From contig NZ_CP072309.1 of NCBI RefSeq assembly GCF_017726655.1, positions 1,484,501 through 1,548,500 of the forward strand: 64,000 nucleotides of DNA. Direction: 5' to 3'. The position numbers and the translations under genes were made by a program. The stretch comes from Agrobacterium tumefaciens (GTDB lineage Bacteria > Pseudomonadota > Alphaproteobacteria > Rhizobiales > Rhizobiaceae). The notes below the pieces were generated by a model. That model was not told the DNA's origin and ran no database searches. It was given only the letters and a program-made list of their open reading frames with translations. Positions 26,689-36,939 of the stretch are shown piece after piece. Numbering within the stretch: position 1 is the stretch's first letter; the number at the start of each line of letters is the position of its first letter.

Positions 26689-26912
26689 GGCCTTCCTCCG
26701 GCATCCGTGTCCGATTGTTATCGGGTCAGGGTGCCGGCTCCTGGCTGCGCCGGAGGCAGTGCCGGCCCAGCCGATCGATGCCCGACTTCCGTCGTGAAAC
26801 CGTTGCAGCGCCGTCTAGCGTCCTGATCGACATGGTGCTGCAAGCCTCCTCGGAGGCAGGGCGCTGCAGGAGAATGCCTGACGCCGGAATTTTGTCTATT
26901 GTGGAGGATGAG

Positions 26913-28454
26913 ATGGTCGTCAGTCCATCAACAATGGCCGCCGTGCGCGCCAGCGGAGCCGTGCCGAATGCGGAATTTCTTCTCGCGGCGGATGGTATAC
27001 GCAAGGAGTTTCCTGGCGTCATGGCGCTCGACGACGTGCAGTTTCACCTCAAGCGCGGCAGCGTTCACGCGTTGATGGGCGAGAACGGCGCCGGCAAGTC
27101 AACGCTGATGAAGATCCTCGCGGGGATTTACCAGCCGGACAAGGGCGAAATTCGCCTCAAGGGCGCGCCGATCCGTCTCGATTCCCCTCTCGACGCGCTG
27201 GAAAACGGCATCGCCATGATCCATCAGGAACTGAACCTGATGTCCTACATGACCGTTGCGGAGAACATCTGGATCCGCCGCGAGCCGAAAAATCGGCTGG
27301 GCTTCATCGACCATGGTGAAATGTACCGGCGCACCCAGGCGCTGCTTGAGAGGCTCGGTATCGACATCGATCCCGAGACCCGCGTCGGCGAACTCTCGGT
27401 CGCGAGCCGTCAGATGGTTGAGATTGCCAAGGCTGTCTCCTACGATTCCGACGTCCTCATCATGGACGAGCCGACATCTGCGCTGACGGAGCGTGAGGTG
27501 GAGCATCTGTTCCGCATCATTCGCGATCTGAGGGAACGCGGAATCGGCATCGTGTACATCACCCACAAGATGAACGAGCTGTTCGAGATCGCCGATGAGT
27601 TTTCGGTCTTTCGCGATGGGAAGTATATCGGGACCCATTCCTCGACCGATGTGACGCGAGACGACATCATCCGCATGATGGTTGGCCGCGAAATCACGCA
27701 GATGTTTCCGAAGGAAGAGGTCCCGATCGGCGATGTGGTGCTGTCTGTCAAGGGCCTGACACTCAATGGCGTCTTCCATGACGTCTCCTTCGATGTCCGC
27801 GCCGGTGAAATTCTCGGCGTTGCCGGCCTCGTCGGATCTGGCCGTTCCAACGTGGCGGAAACCGTCTTCGGCGTGACGCCTGCGTCCTCCGGCACGATTG
27901 AAATCAACGGCAAGACCGTGTCGATCGACAGCCCAACGACGGCCATCAGCCATCGCATGGCGTTCCTGACGGAGGACCGCAAGGACACCGGGTGCTTGCT
28001 GATCCTCAATATTCTCGAGAACATGCAGATTGCGGTCCTGCAGGACAAATATGTCGCCAATGGCTTCGTGCAGGAAAGCGCCCTGTCGGAAGCCTGCGAG
28101 GAGATGTGCCGCAAGCTTCGGGTCAAGACGCCGCATCTTTATGAGCGCATCGAGAACCTTTCGGGCGGCAACCAGCAAAAGGTGTTGATCGGCCGCTGGA
28201 TGCTGACCAAGCCGCGCATTCTTATTCTGGATGAGCCAACGCGCGGCATCGATGTCGGGGCCAAAGCGGAAATCCACAAGCTGGTTTGCGAGATGGCGCG
28301 CCAGGGCGTCGCTGTCATCATGATTTCCTCCGAAATGCCGGAGGTTCTGGGAATGAGCGACCGCATCATGGTCATGCATGAAGGTCGGGTGACCGGCTTC
28401 CTTGATAGAAGTGAAGCCACGCAGGTGAAGGTGATGGATCTCGCATCGCGGTGA
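26913..28454 (+). CDS. CUT2 sugar importer ATPase (two ATPase domains)
   Basis: 513 aa with two fused nucleotide-binding domains, as in RbsA/MglA. The first has Walker [10 protein letters not shown] (about 56-64) and Walker [14 protein letters not shown]; the second has a degenerate Walker [10 protein letters not shown], signature [14 protein letters not shown] and [14 protein letters not shown], the normal asymmetry of the family. ATG at 26913 has GTGGAGGATG upstream and follows a 224-bp gap from the binding-protein gene; longer frames upstream do not resemble the family. Confidence 0.9.
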   Translation: MVVSPSTMAAVRASGAVPNAEFLLAADGIRKEFPGVMALDDVQFHLKRGSVHALMGENGAGKSTLMKILAGIYQPDKGEIRLKGAPIRLDSPLDALENGIAMIHQELNLMSYMTVAENIWIRREPKNRLGFIDHGEMYRRTQALLERLGIDIDPETRVGELSVASRQMVEIAKAVSYDSDVLIMDEPTSALTEREVEHLFRIIRDLRERGIGIVYITHKMNELFEIADEFSVFRDGKYIGTHSSTDVTRDDIIRMMVGREITQMFPKEEVPIGDVVLSVKGLTLNGVFHDVSFDVRAGEILGVAGLVGSGRSNVAETVFGVTPASSGTIEINGKTVSIDSPTTAISHRMAFLTEDRKDTGCLLILNILENMQIAVLQDKYVANGFVQESALSEACEEMCRKLRVKTPHLYERIENLSGGNQQKVLIGRWMLTKPRILILDEPTRGIDVGAKAEIHKLVCEMARQGVAVIMISSEMPEVLGMSDRIMVMHEGRVTGFLDRSEATQVKVMDLASR

Positions 28455-28486
28455 GGCGCGCCGGGATTTCTCGAGGAGGAATTATT

Positions 28487-29515
28487 ATGACTACGAACGC
28501 CGCCGACGTGGAGTTGGGTGCAAAATCTGGACGCAAGCCGCACCGGCGCATACCGCCCGAGGCCAATATTTTCTTCGTTCTGATCGGCATTGCGCTGGTC
28601 TATGAAATCCTCGGCTGGATTTTCATCGGCCAGAGCTTTTTGATGAATCAGCAGCGCCTGACGATCATGATCCTGCAGGTGTCTGTCATCGGCATCATCG
28701 CCGTTGGCGTGACGCAGGTCATCATCACCGGCGGCATCGATCTTTCTTCCGGCTCCGTTGTCGGCCTGACCGCGATGTTGTCCGCGAGCGTCGGGCAGTC
28801 ATCGACATGGCCCCGGGCGCTTTATCCTGGTTTGACCGATCTGCCTTTTTTCATTCCGCTGGCGGTCGGTGTTCTGGCTGGTGCATTGGCGGGTTTCATT
28901 AACGGCCAGCTTATTGCCCGAACCAAAATTCCGCCGTTCATCGCCACACTCGGCATGATGGTGACAGCGCGCGGTCTTTCAAAATGGTACACAAAGGGTC
29001 AGCCGATCTCCGGGCTCACCGATGGCTTCAATTTCATCGGCACTGGCATCTGGCCGGTCGTGGTGTTCCTCGTCGTCGCCGTCATCTTCCATGTGGCGCT
29101 GCGCTATACGCGTTACGGCAAGTTTACCTATGCGATCGGCGCCAACCAGCAGGCCGCACGCGTGTCCGGTATCAATATCGAGGCGCATCTGGTCAAGGTC
29201 TATGCGATTGCCGGTCTGCTCGCAGGTCTTGCCGGTGTCGTCACCGCGGCCCGTGCGCAGACCGCACAGGCCGGTATGGGCGTGATGTATGAGCTTGATG
29301 CCATCGCCGCAGCCGTAATCGGCGGCACGTCGCTGGCCGGCGGCGCGGGACGTATCACCGGAACCGTGATCGGCACGATCATTCTGGGTGTCATGACGTC
29401 CGGCTTCACATTCCTCAGGGTCGACGCCTACTATCAGGAGATCGTCAAAGGCCTGATCATCGTCGCCGCCGTGGTGGCCGACGTCTACCGCCAGAAGAAG
29501 CGCGCAAAGCGCTAA
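28487..29515 (+). CDS. CUT2 sugar importer permease (RbsC type)
   Basis: 342 aa inner-membrane permease with the RbsC family core: VGVTQVIITGGIDLSSGSVVGLTAM, IARTKIPPFIATLGMM and IGGTSLAGGAGRITGTVIGTIILG. About eight to ten helices. The start at 28487 follows CGAGGAGGAATT. It ends the operon just before a strong terminator. Confidence 0.9.
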   Translation: MTTNAADVELGAKSGRKPHRRIPPEANIFFVLIGIALVYEILGWIFIGQSFLMNQQRLTIMILQVSVIGIIAVGVTQVIITGGIDLSSGSVVGLTAMLSASVGQSSTWPRALYPGLTDLPFFIPLAVGVLAGALAGFINGQLIARTKIPPFIATLGMMVTARGLSKWYTKGQPISGLTDGFNFIGTGIWPVVVFLVVAVIFHVALRYTRYGKFTYAIGANQQAARVSGINIEAHLVKVYAIAGLLAGLAGVVTAARAQTAQAGMGVMYELDAIAAAVIGGTSLAGGAGRITGTVIGTIILGVMTSGFTFLRVDAYYQEIVKGLIIVAAVVADVYRQKKRAKR

Positions 29516-29534
29516 ATCCTCCTCCTCCCGAACT

Positions 29535-29565
29535 GGGGCAAGCTTTCAGGGCTTGCCCCTTTTTT
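29535..29565 (+). terminator. Rho-independent terminator after the CUT2 importer
   Basis: GGGGCAAGC (29535-29543) and GCTTGCCCC (29551-29559) form a 9-bp perfect stem with a 7-nt loop followed by six T (29560-29565). Confidence 0.92.
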
Positions 29566-29611
29566 ATGTCCTGACGACAGGCGCGTGCTTGCGCCCCACA
29601 GCGCAGCGGGA

Positions 29612-30367
29612 TCAGACCTTGCTGTCTCGGTAGGCGTGGACAGCTTTGCCGAAGGCTTCGAACAGCGCCCGCGATGGCGCATCCGTTTCGGCCCAATATT
29701 CCGGATGCCACTGTACACCGACAGCAAAGCCTTTGGCGTCTAAAACCGAGACGGCCTCGATGGTGCCGTCCGCCGCCGTTGCTTCCACCTGCAGACGCGG
29801 TGCGGTTTCGGCGATCGCCTGCCGGTGCAGTGAATTGATCTGGATTTCGCCCGACATGCCGAGATGCTGTGCGATGCAGGAGCCTTCGCTCACATGAACC
29901 GGCTGGCGAATGGCGAAGGCCACGTCGCGATCGTCATGTTCCGGCTTGCGGTGGTCCCATGTGCCGGGCTGCTCCTGGATTTCGGACGCCAGCGTGCCGC
30001 CAAGCGCCACGTTCAGCTCCTGAATGCCACGGCAGATGGCGAGCATTGGAATTCCGCGCTCGATGGTGCGGCGAATGAGCGGCAGGCTGGTGGCATCGCG
30101 GGCTGGATCGAAAGGACCGTCACTCTCTTGTGCCTCTTTTCCGTAGAGCGAAGGGTGCACGTTGGTCGCGGAGCCGGATACCAGCAGGCCATCCACCCGG
30201 TCCAGAATGGCGTCGATCTCATTGCCATTCTCGAATGCGGGGACGACGAAGGACATGACGCCGGCGACTTTCAGAGCGGCGGAAAGATACTGGTTCTGCG
30301 CGGCGTGCCAGTCGGCTCCGGCAAAATGCCTGATGTCGGCGGGAACGGCGATGATGGGTTTTGGCAT
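29612..30367 (-). CDS. Class I glutamine amidotransferase-like hydrolase (PuuD type)
   Basis: 251 aa peptidase C26 family protein. Nucleophile cysteine in MLAICRGIQELNVALGG (Cys about 115), oxyanion and fold motif LPLIRRTIERGIP, and the histidine-glutamate pair in VGVQWHPEYW complete the catalytic triad. PuuD members hydrolyse gamma-glutamyl-GABA in putrescine use; related proteins act on other gamma-glutamyl amides. CGGAGCAATC precedes the ATG. It is a single minus-strand gene convergent with the sugar importer; no other polyamine gene stands next to it. Confidence 0.82.
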   Translation of the reverse strand: MPKPIIAVPADIRHFAGADWHAAQNQYLSAALKVAGVMSFVVPAFENGNEIDAILDRVDGLLVSGSATNVHPSLYGKEAQESDGPFDPARDATSLPLIRRTIERGIPMLAICRGIQELNVALGGTLASEIQEQPGTWDHRKPEHDDRDVAFAIRQPVHVSEGSCIAQHLGMSGEIQINSLHRQAIAETAPRLQVEATAADGTIEAVSVLDAKGFAVGVQWHPEYWAETDAPSRALFEAFGKAVHAYRDSKV

Positions 30368-30657
30368 GATTGCTCCGAGACGAATTTTCGAAATTTGTGG
30401 GGCTGCCGGTCCGCCAAGTCAAGCGCTGCTTACACCAGCTCTCAACCGCGCATGCACCTAAAGTATAAGGCGATGCCGCGATATTTCGGTTGCAAATAAA
30501 ACGCGAAGAAAATTCCCCGGCTGACAGGTTCTTCCTCCATTAATTCTCTGTTCAGGCGCTTGTCAGTCGGGCTCCAACCGTGCTTACTTTGTGTTGCCTG
30601 AACAGCAACGAGGGGAATTCAAAGCTGCAGGCAGCGTTCATATCTGGGAGGATATAG

Positions 30658-31755
<1,098 letters not shown>

Positions 31756-31787
31756 TCATTCGGCAACGGCGGCGGCCCGGGCAAAGG

Positions 31788-31816
31788 CCTCGGAGACTTC
31801 GGTCTCCGGGGTTTTT
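31788..31816 (+). terminator. Terminator of the TRAP binding-protein gene
   Basis: CCTCGGAGAC (31788-31797) pairs with GTCTCCGGGG (31802-31811), one G-U pair, around a TTCG tetraloop, followed by five T. It lies 32 bp after the stop. Confidence 0.92.
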
Positions 31817-32038
31817 GTTGCTCGCTTATACTTTCGCGGATTCGAAAAAGTGGATGGCGATTTATAACGCCTCTGAGAACGAAGGCGGCGGCCCGTGAAC
31901 AGCCGGGGCAGGCCGGTGAAATAGCACGATGTCCTCTGCGAACCTGCCATTGGGCGCGGGTTCGAAAACGTCGTGCAAGTCGTTCGTCAGCGGAAGGAGC
32001 CGGGCAGGCTGGTTGCGATGGTCTGGTTTGATTCAAAA
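31817..32038. other. Gap between two convergent terminators
   Basis: About 220 bp between the plus-strand and minus-strand terminators of the TRAP genes. I see no gene or RNA family in it. Confidence 0.5.
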
Positions 32039-32073
32039 ACGTGGAAGGCAAGGGGCAACCTTGCCTTCCACGT
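32039..32073 (-). terminator. Terminator of the TRAP permease operon
   Basis: ACGTGGAAGGCAAGG (32039-32053) and CCTTGCCTTCCACGT (32059-32073) make a perfect 15-bp stem with a 5-nt loop. Read on the minus strand it is followed by a run of T (complement of the A-tract at 32035-32039), about 40 bp after the DctM stop. Confidence 0.92.
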
Positions 32074-32115
32074 TGCTGTCAGCAGCTTTGCGCCGATCTA
32101 TCTATAAGTCGGTCG

Positions 32116-33597
32116 TCAGGGCCCGATTTTCGGGGGCTCGCCCAGATTCGGCGTGCCCGGCAACCCTCCCGGCTGGCCCCCCGGCAGGCCGAAGTTCGGC
32201 ATCGTGTTACCACCCTGATTGCCGAAGGCTGGTATTTCGATCTTGATGGAATTCAGGTCGACCTGCGGCGTTTTATCGAGCCAGTAGGTGACGGATTCCG
32301 GCCAGAAGATCACGATGGCGACAAGGATGAGCTGCATGCCGAGCCACGGAATGGCGCCCATGTAGATATCCGATGTCTTGACAGAGCGCGGCGCAATGGA
32401 GCGCAGGTAAAACAGCGCAAAGCCGAAGGGCGGGTGCATGAAGCTCGTCTGCATGTTGATGCAGATCAGGACACCGAACCAGATGAGGTCAATGCCTAGG
32501 GACTGGGCGATCGGTGCCAGCATCGGAATGACGATGAAGGCGATCTCGAAGAAATCGAGAAAGAAGGCCAGGAAGAAGATGAAGATGTTGACGAAGATCA
32601 GAAAGCCGATGGGGCCGCCGGGAATGCCCGACAACATGTGTTCGATCCAGAGTGAACCGTCCATGCCCTGAAAGACGAGGGAGAAGCAGGTCGCGCCGAC
32701 CAGAATGAACACCACCATCGACGTGATGTGCATGGTGGAATGCATACCCTGCTTGACGAGGTCCCAGGTGAGGCGACGATGGGCAGCGGCGAGAGCCATC
32801 GCGCCGACGACGCCCAGCGCACCCGCTTCGGTGGGGGTGGCCAGCCCCAGAAAGATGGTGCCGAGGACGAGGAAAATCAGCACGATGGAAGGGATCATGC
32901 CCGCGAGCACACGAAACACCAGCGCCCGGTTGAGTTCACCGCGGGCTTCCGGCGGCAGTGCCGGGAGGTCCTTCGGTCGCACGATCGACATGAACAGGAT
33001 GAAGAGCATGAAGATGGCGACCTGCAGGATCGATGGGCCGATCGCGCCGAGATACATGTCGCCAACCGATTTTCCCAGCTGGTCGGCCAGGACGATCAGT
33101 ACCAGCGAGGGTGGAATGACCTGCGTGATCGTTCCAGATGCCGCGATGACCCCGGTGGCAAGGCGCGGATTGTAGCCATATTTCAGCATGATCGGCAGCG
33201 AGATCACGCCCATGGTGATCACGGAAGCCGCAACGGTTCCCGTAATGGCGCCAAGGATCGCGCCGACGATGATGACGGCATAAGCGAGGCCGCCGGGAAT
33301 GGCGCCGAAGAGTTTACCGGTTCCCTCAAGCAAATCTTCCGCGAGCCCACATCGCTCCAGGATTGCGCCCATAAAGGTGAAGAAGGGAATGGCGAGCAGA
33401 AGATCGTTTGAGACGATGCCGAAGATGCGCAGCGGCAGAGCCTGAAGGAAGGCCGGTGAAAAATGCTCGGTGAAGATGCCGATGACCCCAAAGACGAGGC
33501 CGACAGTGGCGAGCGAGAAAGCGACCGGAAATCCATAGAGCATGAAGATGATCATGCCGAGGAACATCAGTGGTGGAAGAATTCCATATTCAAACAT
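32116..33597 (-). CDS. TRAP transporter large permease (DctM)
   Basis: 493 aa membrane protein with about 12 helices that carries the ion-coupled transport path of a TRAP system. Typical segments are FMGAILERCGLAEDLLEGTGKLFGAIPGG, GTVAASVITMGVISLPIMLKYGYN and ATGVIAASGTITQVIPPSLVL. The C-terminus is odd: after the last helix comes a hydrophilic tail of about 50 residues ending in Gly/Pro repeats (GLPGGQPGGLPGTPNLGEPP). It follows the small permease gene by 32 bp and probably works with the TakP-like protein at 30658. Confidence 0.88.
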   Translation of the reverse strand: MFEYGILPPLMFLGMIIFMLYGFPVAFSLATVGLVFGVIGIFTEHFSPAFLQALPLRIFGIVSNDLLLAIPFFTFMGAILERCGLAEDLLEGTGKLFGAIPGGLAYAVIIVGAILGAITGTVAASVITMGVISLPIMLKYGYNPRLATGVIAASGTITQVIPPSLVLIVLADQLGKSVGDMYLGAIGPSILQVAIFMLFILFMSIVRPKDLPALPPEARGELNRALVFRVLAGMIPSIVLIFLVLGTIFLGLATPTEAGALGVVGAMALAAAHRRLTWDLVKQGMHSTMHITSMVVFILVGATCFSLVFQGMDGSLWIEHMLSGIPGGPIGFLIFVNIFIFFLAFFLDFFEIAFIVIPMLAPIAQSLGIDLIWFGVLICINMQTSFMHPPFGFALFYLRSIAPRSVKTSDIYMGAIPWLGMQLILVAIVIFWPESVTYWLDKTPQVDLNSIKIEIPAFGNQGGNTMPNFGLPGGQPGGLPGTPNLGEPPKIGP

Positions 33598-33629
33598 GTG
33601 AAATATCCTGAAGGTTCAGATCGGCGCGA

Positions 33630-34169
33630 TCATTGCAGGGGCTTTTCGTACTTGGTGTCGAGCGCATAAAGCCCGTTGAGGGCGCCTATGCGCTTGATGA
33701 GTTCGGAAAACCCCTGCAGAACCAGCAGGGCAAAACCGGCAAAGATGATGAGCTTGACCGGCCAGCGGATGAGGCCGCCGGCATTGGACGACATCTCGTT
33801 CTGATACCATGACAGGGTGAACATCGGCCAGGACAGCCAGGCGAGGTAGAAGCAGCCCGGCAACAGGAACAGCACGATGCCGACAATATCCACCCAGATC
33901 CGCTTTCGCGCCGAAATCGCGCCGTAGATGATGTCCACGCGCACATGTTCATTCATGCGCAGTGTGTAGGAAGCGCCGATCAGCACGATAAAGGCAAACA
34001 TGTACCACTGGATTTCCAGCCAGCCATTCGAACTATAGTTCAGGGCATAACGGACCATGGCGTTGCCGGCGCTCACAAGGCAGCAGATCAGTACGAGATA
34101 TCCGGCGACCTTGCCTAGACCTTCGCTGACAAGATCTATCAGCGCACTTAATTTCAAGAGCGATTTCAT
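33630..34169 (-). CDS. TRAP transporter small permease (DctQ)
   Basis: 179 aa with four predicted helices. Family features are GYLVLICCLVSAGNAMVRYALNYSSNGWLEIQWYMF-type first two helices, LRMNEHVRVDIIYG between helices two and three, and LSWYQNEMSSNAGGLIRWPVK before the last. AGGGGAAAGTC precedes the ATG at 34169; the longer upstream frame is not DctQ-like. First gene of the minus-strand permease pair. Confidence 0.85.
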   Translation of the reverse strand: MKSLLKLSALIDLVSEGLGKVAGYLVLICCLVSAGNAMVRYALNYSSNGWLEIQWYMFAFIVLIGASYTLRMNEHVRVDIIYGAISARKRIWVDIVGIVLFLLPGCFYLAWLSWPMFTLSWYQNEMSSNAGGLIRWPVKLIIFAGFALLVLQGFSELIKRIGALNGLYALDTKYEKPLQ

Positions 34170-34560
34170 GACTTTCCCCTCTTCCCTTTTCGGGCTTGTG
34201 GCGGAAAGTAAAGCCGGGCGCCTTTCCCCGCGGCCACGCCTCCACGTGCCTCCGCTTCCACAGGTCCCGGTGTTCCTCCCCACAGATTCCCGTGTATGGT
34301 CCAGCGACATGAAAAGCAACAAAAACCGCGAGGAAACGGGGCTTTTACGCGCTTTTTTCAACCCCGCCTGAAAGGATGTTGCGCAGGCTCAGAATTTCTT
34401 CTCTCTTGTGACTGCGCCTTTCTTTCGCGCGCGGTGCATTGCGTCTTTCGCCGGGTTTATGTTACGTCAAGCTATGGAGAATCCGGCATGCGCTCTCGAT
34501 CGATTTTGGGGGGCAAGCCGCGCGTCGCGGCCGTGTTGGATGGAGCAAAGGGGAAGCGGA
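34170..34560. other. Divergent non-coding region
   Basis: 390 bp between the TRAP permease operon (minus) and the cytochrome oxidase subunit IV gene (plus). It must contain both promoters. No gene, operator or RNA family recognised. Confidence 0.4.
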
Positions 34561-34785
34561 ATGAGCGAACACCACACAGGTCCGGTCGAAGTTGGTGCCG
34601 AGATGAATTATGCCGAACACGAGAAGACCTATAACGGTTTCCTGGCCCTGACGAAGTATGGCACGATGGTGCTGTGCGTCTTGATGCTGGCGATGGTTGC
34701 AGGCTTCTTCACATCGGCGGGTCTGCTCGGCGGCTTGGTCGTCTTCCTCGTTCTTTCTGTCGCAGGCTTCATTCTGTTGCGCTGA
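34561..34785 (+). CDS. aa3-type cytochrome c oxidase subunit IV, bacterial short form
   Basis: 74 aa. The hydrophilic N-terminus with EMNYAEHEKTYNGFLALTKYGTMVL is the signature of the small bacterial aa3 oxidase subunit IV (COX4_pro_2); a hydrophobic stretch of about 45 residues follows (two short helices). AAGGGGAAGC precedes the ATG. These proteins are commonly encoded away from coxAB, as here, and are non-essential accessory subunits of the oxidase. Confidence 0.8.
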   Translation: MSEHHTGPVEVGAEMNYAEHEKTYNGFLALTKYGTMVLCVLMLAMVAGFFTSAGLLGGLVVFLVLSVAGFILLR

Positions 34786-34851
34786 GCGAAAACGCTCGTA
34801 GGCGGTTTGGGCGATAGCCCACCATTGCCGAACGGCCGGAGAGGCACTGTG

Positions 34852-35385
34852 ATGAAACGCCTGCTCCATTGCCTGTTTCTGCTGGTGACGCTTTCGCATC
34901 CGTCATGGTCGCGTGACCTGTCGGGGGCCGAGCAGGATAGCCTGCTGAAACAGATCGAGCGGTTCGACGCTGCGTTGAACGCGCAGGATTTCGAGCTCGT
35001 CGGCAAAACCGTGCCGCCGAAGATATTCGAGTCGATCGCAAAAGACGCCGGCATAACCGTGGAACAGTTGCGGACTGCGCTGACGGCGCAGATGCAGATG
35101 GCGCTCGCAGCGGTGAAGATCACCGAATTCAGCATGGACAAGCAGGCGATCACCTATGCGCAGACGCCTGATGGGACGCCTTATGCTCTCGTTCCCACCA
35201 AGACGGTCATGGAGACAGGCGGCCAGAAAATCGAGGCGAAATCCCATACGCTGGCAATGCTGGATGGTGAAGACTGGTATCTTCTGCGGGTCACCGACCA
35301 GCAGCAGGTGAGCATTCTGCGCAAGGTCTATCCGTCCTTTGCCGATGTAAAATTCCCCGAAGGATCGATGGAGCCGGTAAAGTAA
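34852..35385 (+). CDS. Secreted protein of unknown function
   Basis: 177 aa. An N-terminal signal peptide MKRLLHCLFLLVTLSHPSWS (cleavage near 20) is followed by a small alpha+beta domain starting with EQDSLLKQIERFDAALNAQDFELVGKTVPP and ending with strands around MLDGEDWYLLRVTDQQQ, a pattern like NTF2/SnoaL-type domains. CGGAGAGG precedes the start. It follows subunit IV by 66 bp and may be co-transcribed. I do not recognise a family with known function. Confidence 0.65.
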   Translation: MKRLLHCLFLLVTLSHPSWSRDLSGAEQDSLLKQIERFDAALNAQDFELVGKTVPPKIFESIAKDAGITVEQLRTALTAQMQMALAAVKITEFSMDKQAITYAQTPDGTPYALVPTKTVMETGGQKIEAKSHTLAMLDGEDWYLLRVTDQQQVSILRKVYPSFADVKFPEGSMEPVK

Positions 35386-35397
35386 CAGGCTTTACGG

Positions 35398-36651
35398 TCA
35401 GGAAAAGCGTCCAGCCCGAAACGGATCGACGGAAATGGTGGTGTCTTCGGCGTTGACGAGCTGCGTCACCAGCCGCGCGGTGGCGGCGGACTGGGTCAGG
35501 CCCAGATGGCCATGGCCGAAAGCGTAGATAACAGAAGGGGTTGCCCTTGCCGTTCCGATGACGGGAAGACAATCCGGCATGGACGGGCGGAAACCCATCC
35601 ATTGCGTCCCGCCCTCAAGCCTCAGCCCGGGCAGGAAGCGTCCCGCCTTTTTCAGCATCGCTTCCGAGCGGCGGAAATTGGCTGGCAGTTCCAGACCGCC
35701 AAGCTCCACCGCCCCGCCGACACGAATGCCGTTTGCAAGCGGCGTGACGACGAAACCGTGGTCATTGAAATAAAGTTGACGCGTTAGGTTGAAGGCATTG
35801 GCGGGAAGCGTGGTGTTGTAGCCACGCTCCGTTTCGAGCGGCACGACATTACCAAGCGATGCCGCGAGCTTCCGGGACCACGCGCCGCAGGCGACAATCA
35901 CCTTGTCGGCATCGATCTTGTCACCATTTTCCAGCGTGACGATCGTACTTTCCCCGACGGCGTCGATGCGCTCAGCCTCGCCTTTCCGCAAGCTGGCGCC
36001 GCGGGCGATGACGAGATCGAAAATCGCGCGGGTAAAATCGTAGGGATCCGAGACCTGCAAGCCATCAGGAGAAAATACAGCGTGGCCAAATTGCGGCGCG
36101 AGTCCCGGTTGCAGCTCTTCGATTTCCCGGCGACCGACGCGCTGGAAGGTAAATCCGGCGCGCTCCTTTTCGTCCCAGTCTATCCGCGAAGCTTCAAGGC
36201 TTGCCTCGCTGTCGTAAAGATCGAGCGTGCCGGTTTTGGAAATGAGGTGCGAAAGCTCCGGCATGGCCGCAACATGGGCCATTTCAACGCTGGCCAGCCG
36301 GTTGATGTCGGTCAGTGCCTTCAGGCCATGGCGGAAGTTGCGCTCGGCGCTGGCGCGCCAGAAGCGCCACAGCCAAGGCGCAATCTTGCTCGCATAGGCC
36401 GGCGGGACGCTTAGTGGACCGAGCGGGTCGAATAGCCAGCGGGGGGCTTTTTTCATGATGCCTGGGGCGGGGATGGGAATGATTTCGGAAAATGCCAGAA
36501 TGCCGGCATTACCGGAGCTTGCGCCCCGTGCAACGTCGCCGCGCTCTAACAGCACCACATCACGGCCCGCATTCTGCAGATAAAGCGCCGCCATGGAACC
36601 GATAATGCCGGTGCCGATGACCAGCACGTCGCATTTCAGGGTTTTGGTCAT
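35398..36651 (-). CDS. FAD-dependent amino acid oxidase/dehydrogenase (DadA-like)
   Basis: 417 aa flavoprotein of the DAO family. FAD-binding GxGxxG motif DVLVIGTGIIGSMAALYL (residues 9-26), glutamate LLERGDVARGASSGNAG, and the C-terminal FAD contact GHGHLGLTQSAATARL with WMGFRPSMPDCLPVIG are present, as in D-amino acid dehydrogenase small subunits. CAGGAGCG precedes the ATG at 36651. Single gene; the substrate, a D-amino acid or a secondary amine, cannot be read from sequence. Electrons would go to the respiratory chain. Confidence 0.82.
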   Translation of the reverse strand: MTKTLKCDVLVIGTGIIGSMAALYLQNAGRDVVLLERGDVARGASSGNAGILAFSEIIPIPAPGIMKKAPRWLFDPLGPLSVPPAYASKIAPWLWRFWRASAERNFRHGLKALTDINRLASVEMAHVAAMPELSHLISKTGTLDLYDSEASLEASRIDWDEKERAGFTFQRVGRREIEELQPGLAPQFGHAVFSPDGLQVSDPYDFTRAIFDLVIARGASLRKGEAERIDAVGESTIVTLENGDKIDADKVIVACGAWSRKLAASLGNVVPLETERGYNTTLPANAFNLTRQLYFNDHGFVVTPLANGIRVGGAVELGGLELPANFRRSEAMLKKAGRFLPGLRLEGGTQWMGFRPSMPDCLPVIGTARATPSVIYAFGHGHLGLTQSAATARLVTQLVNAEDTTISVDPFRAGRFS

Positions 36652-36939
36652 CGGCGCTCCTGCAAGACAATTTCTTGGATCGCAATACCAATGAATGCCT
36701 TGCCGATGAAAGGCCGCTTCATGCCGCCTTCGAAGAAATATTAGTGGTGTGGCAAATAAGCGCTGACGGCACAAGGCGACGCCAAGGAAACGGCAGGAAA
36801 AATACTTTCAACTATAAATAGTTATGCTCCAACATTAAGTGCTATTTAACGCACGTCTACTAGGTTCTCTCGCAGCCAGGCCGGCAACCGGTTTCAGAAC
36901 GGCGGGCAGTCCGTATTCAGTAAATTTGGGGATTTCAGT
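36652..36939. other. Divergent promoter region of the chemoreceptor and oxidase genes
   Basis: 288 bp. The segment 36790-36860 is AT-rich and holds an inverted repeat AACTATAAATAGTT at 36810-36823. No gene is seen. Confidence 0.4.

Noticed and set aside
26689..26912. Additional gene or N-terminal extension before the CUT2 ATPase
   Set aside because: The frame upstream of 26913 has no ATPase-family sequence, and a good ribosome site marks the inner ATG.
29535..29565. Terminator acting also for the minus-strand hydrolase gene
   Set aside because: Read on the minus strand the stem is not followed by a T-run, so it is assigned to the plus strand only.
31841..31975. TTCGA-containing stretches as tRNA T-loops
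   Set aside because: No acceptor stem, anticodon arm or CCA-proximal pairing surrounds them; likewise no tRNA found elsewhere.
36810..36823. AACTATAAATAGTT as a firm operator
   Set aside because: A short AT-rich inverted repeat in an AT-rich promoter is expected by chance, and no regulator is adjacent.
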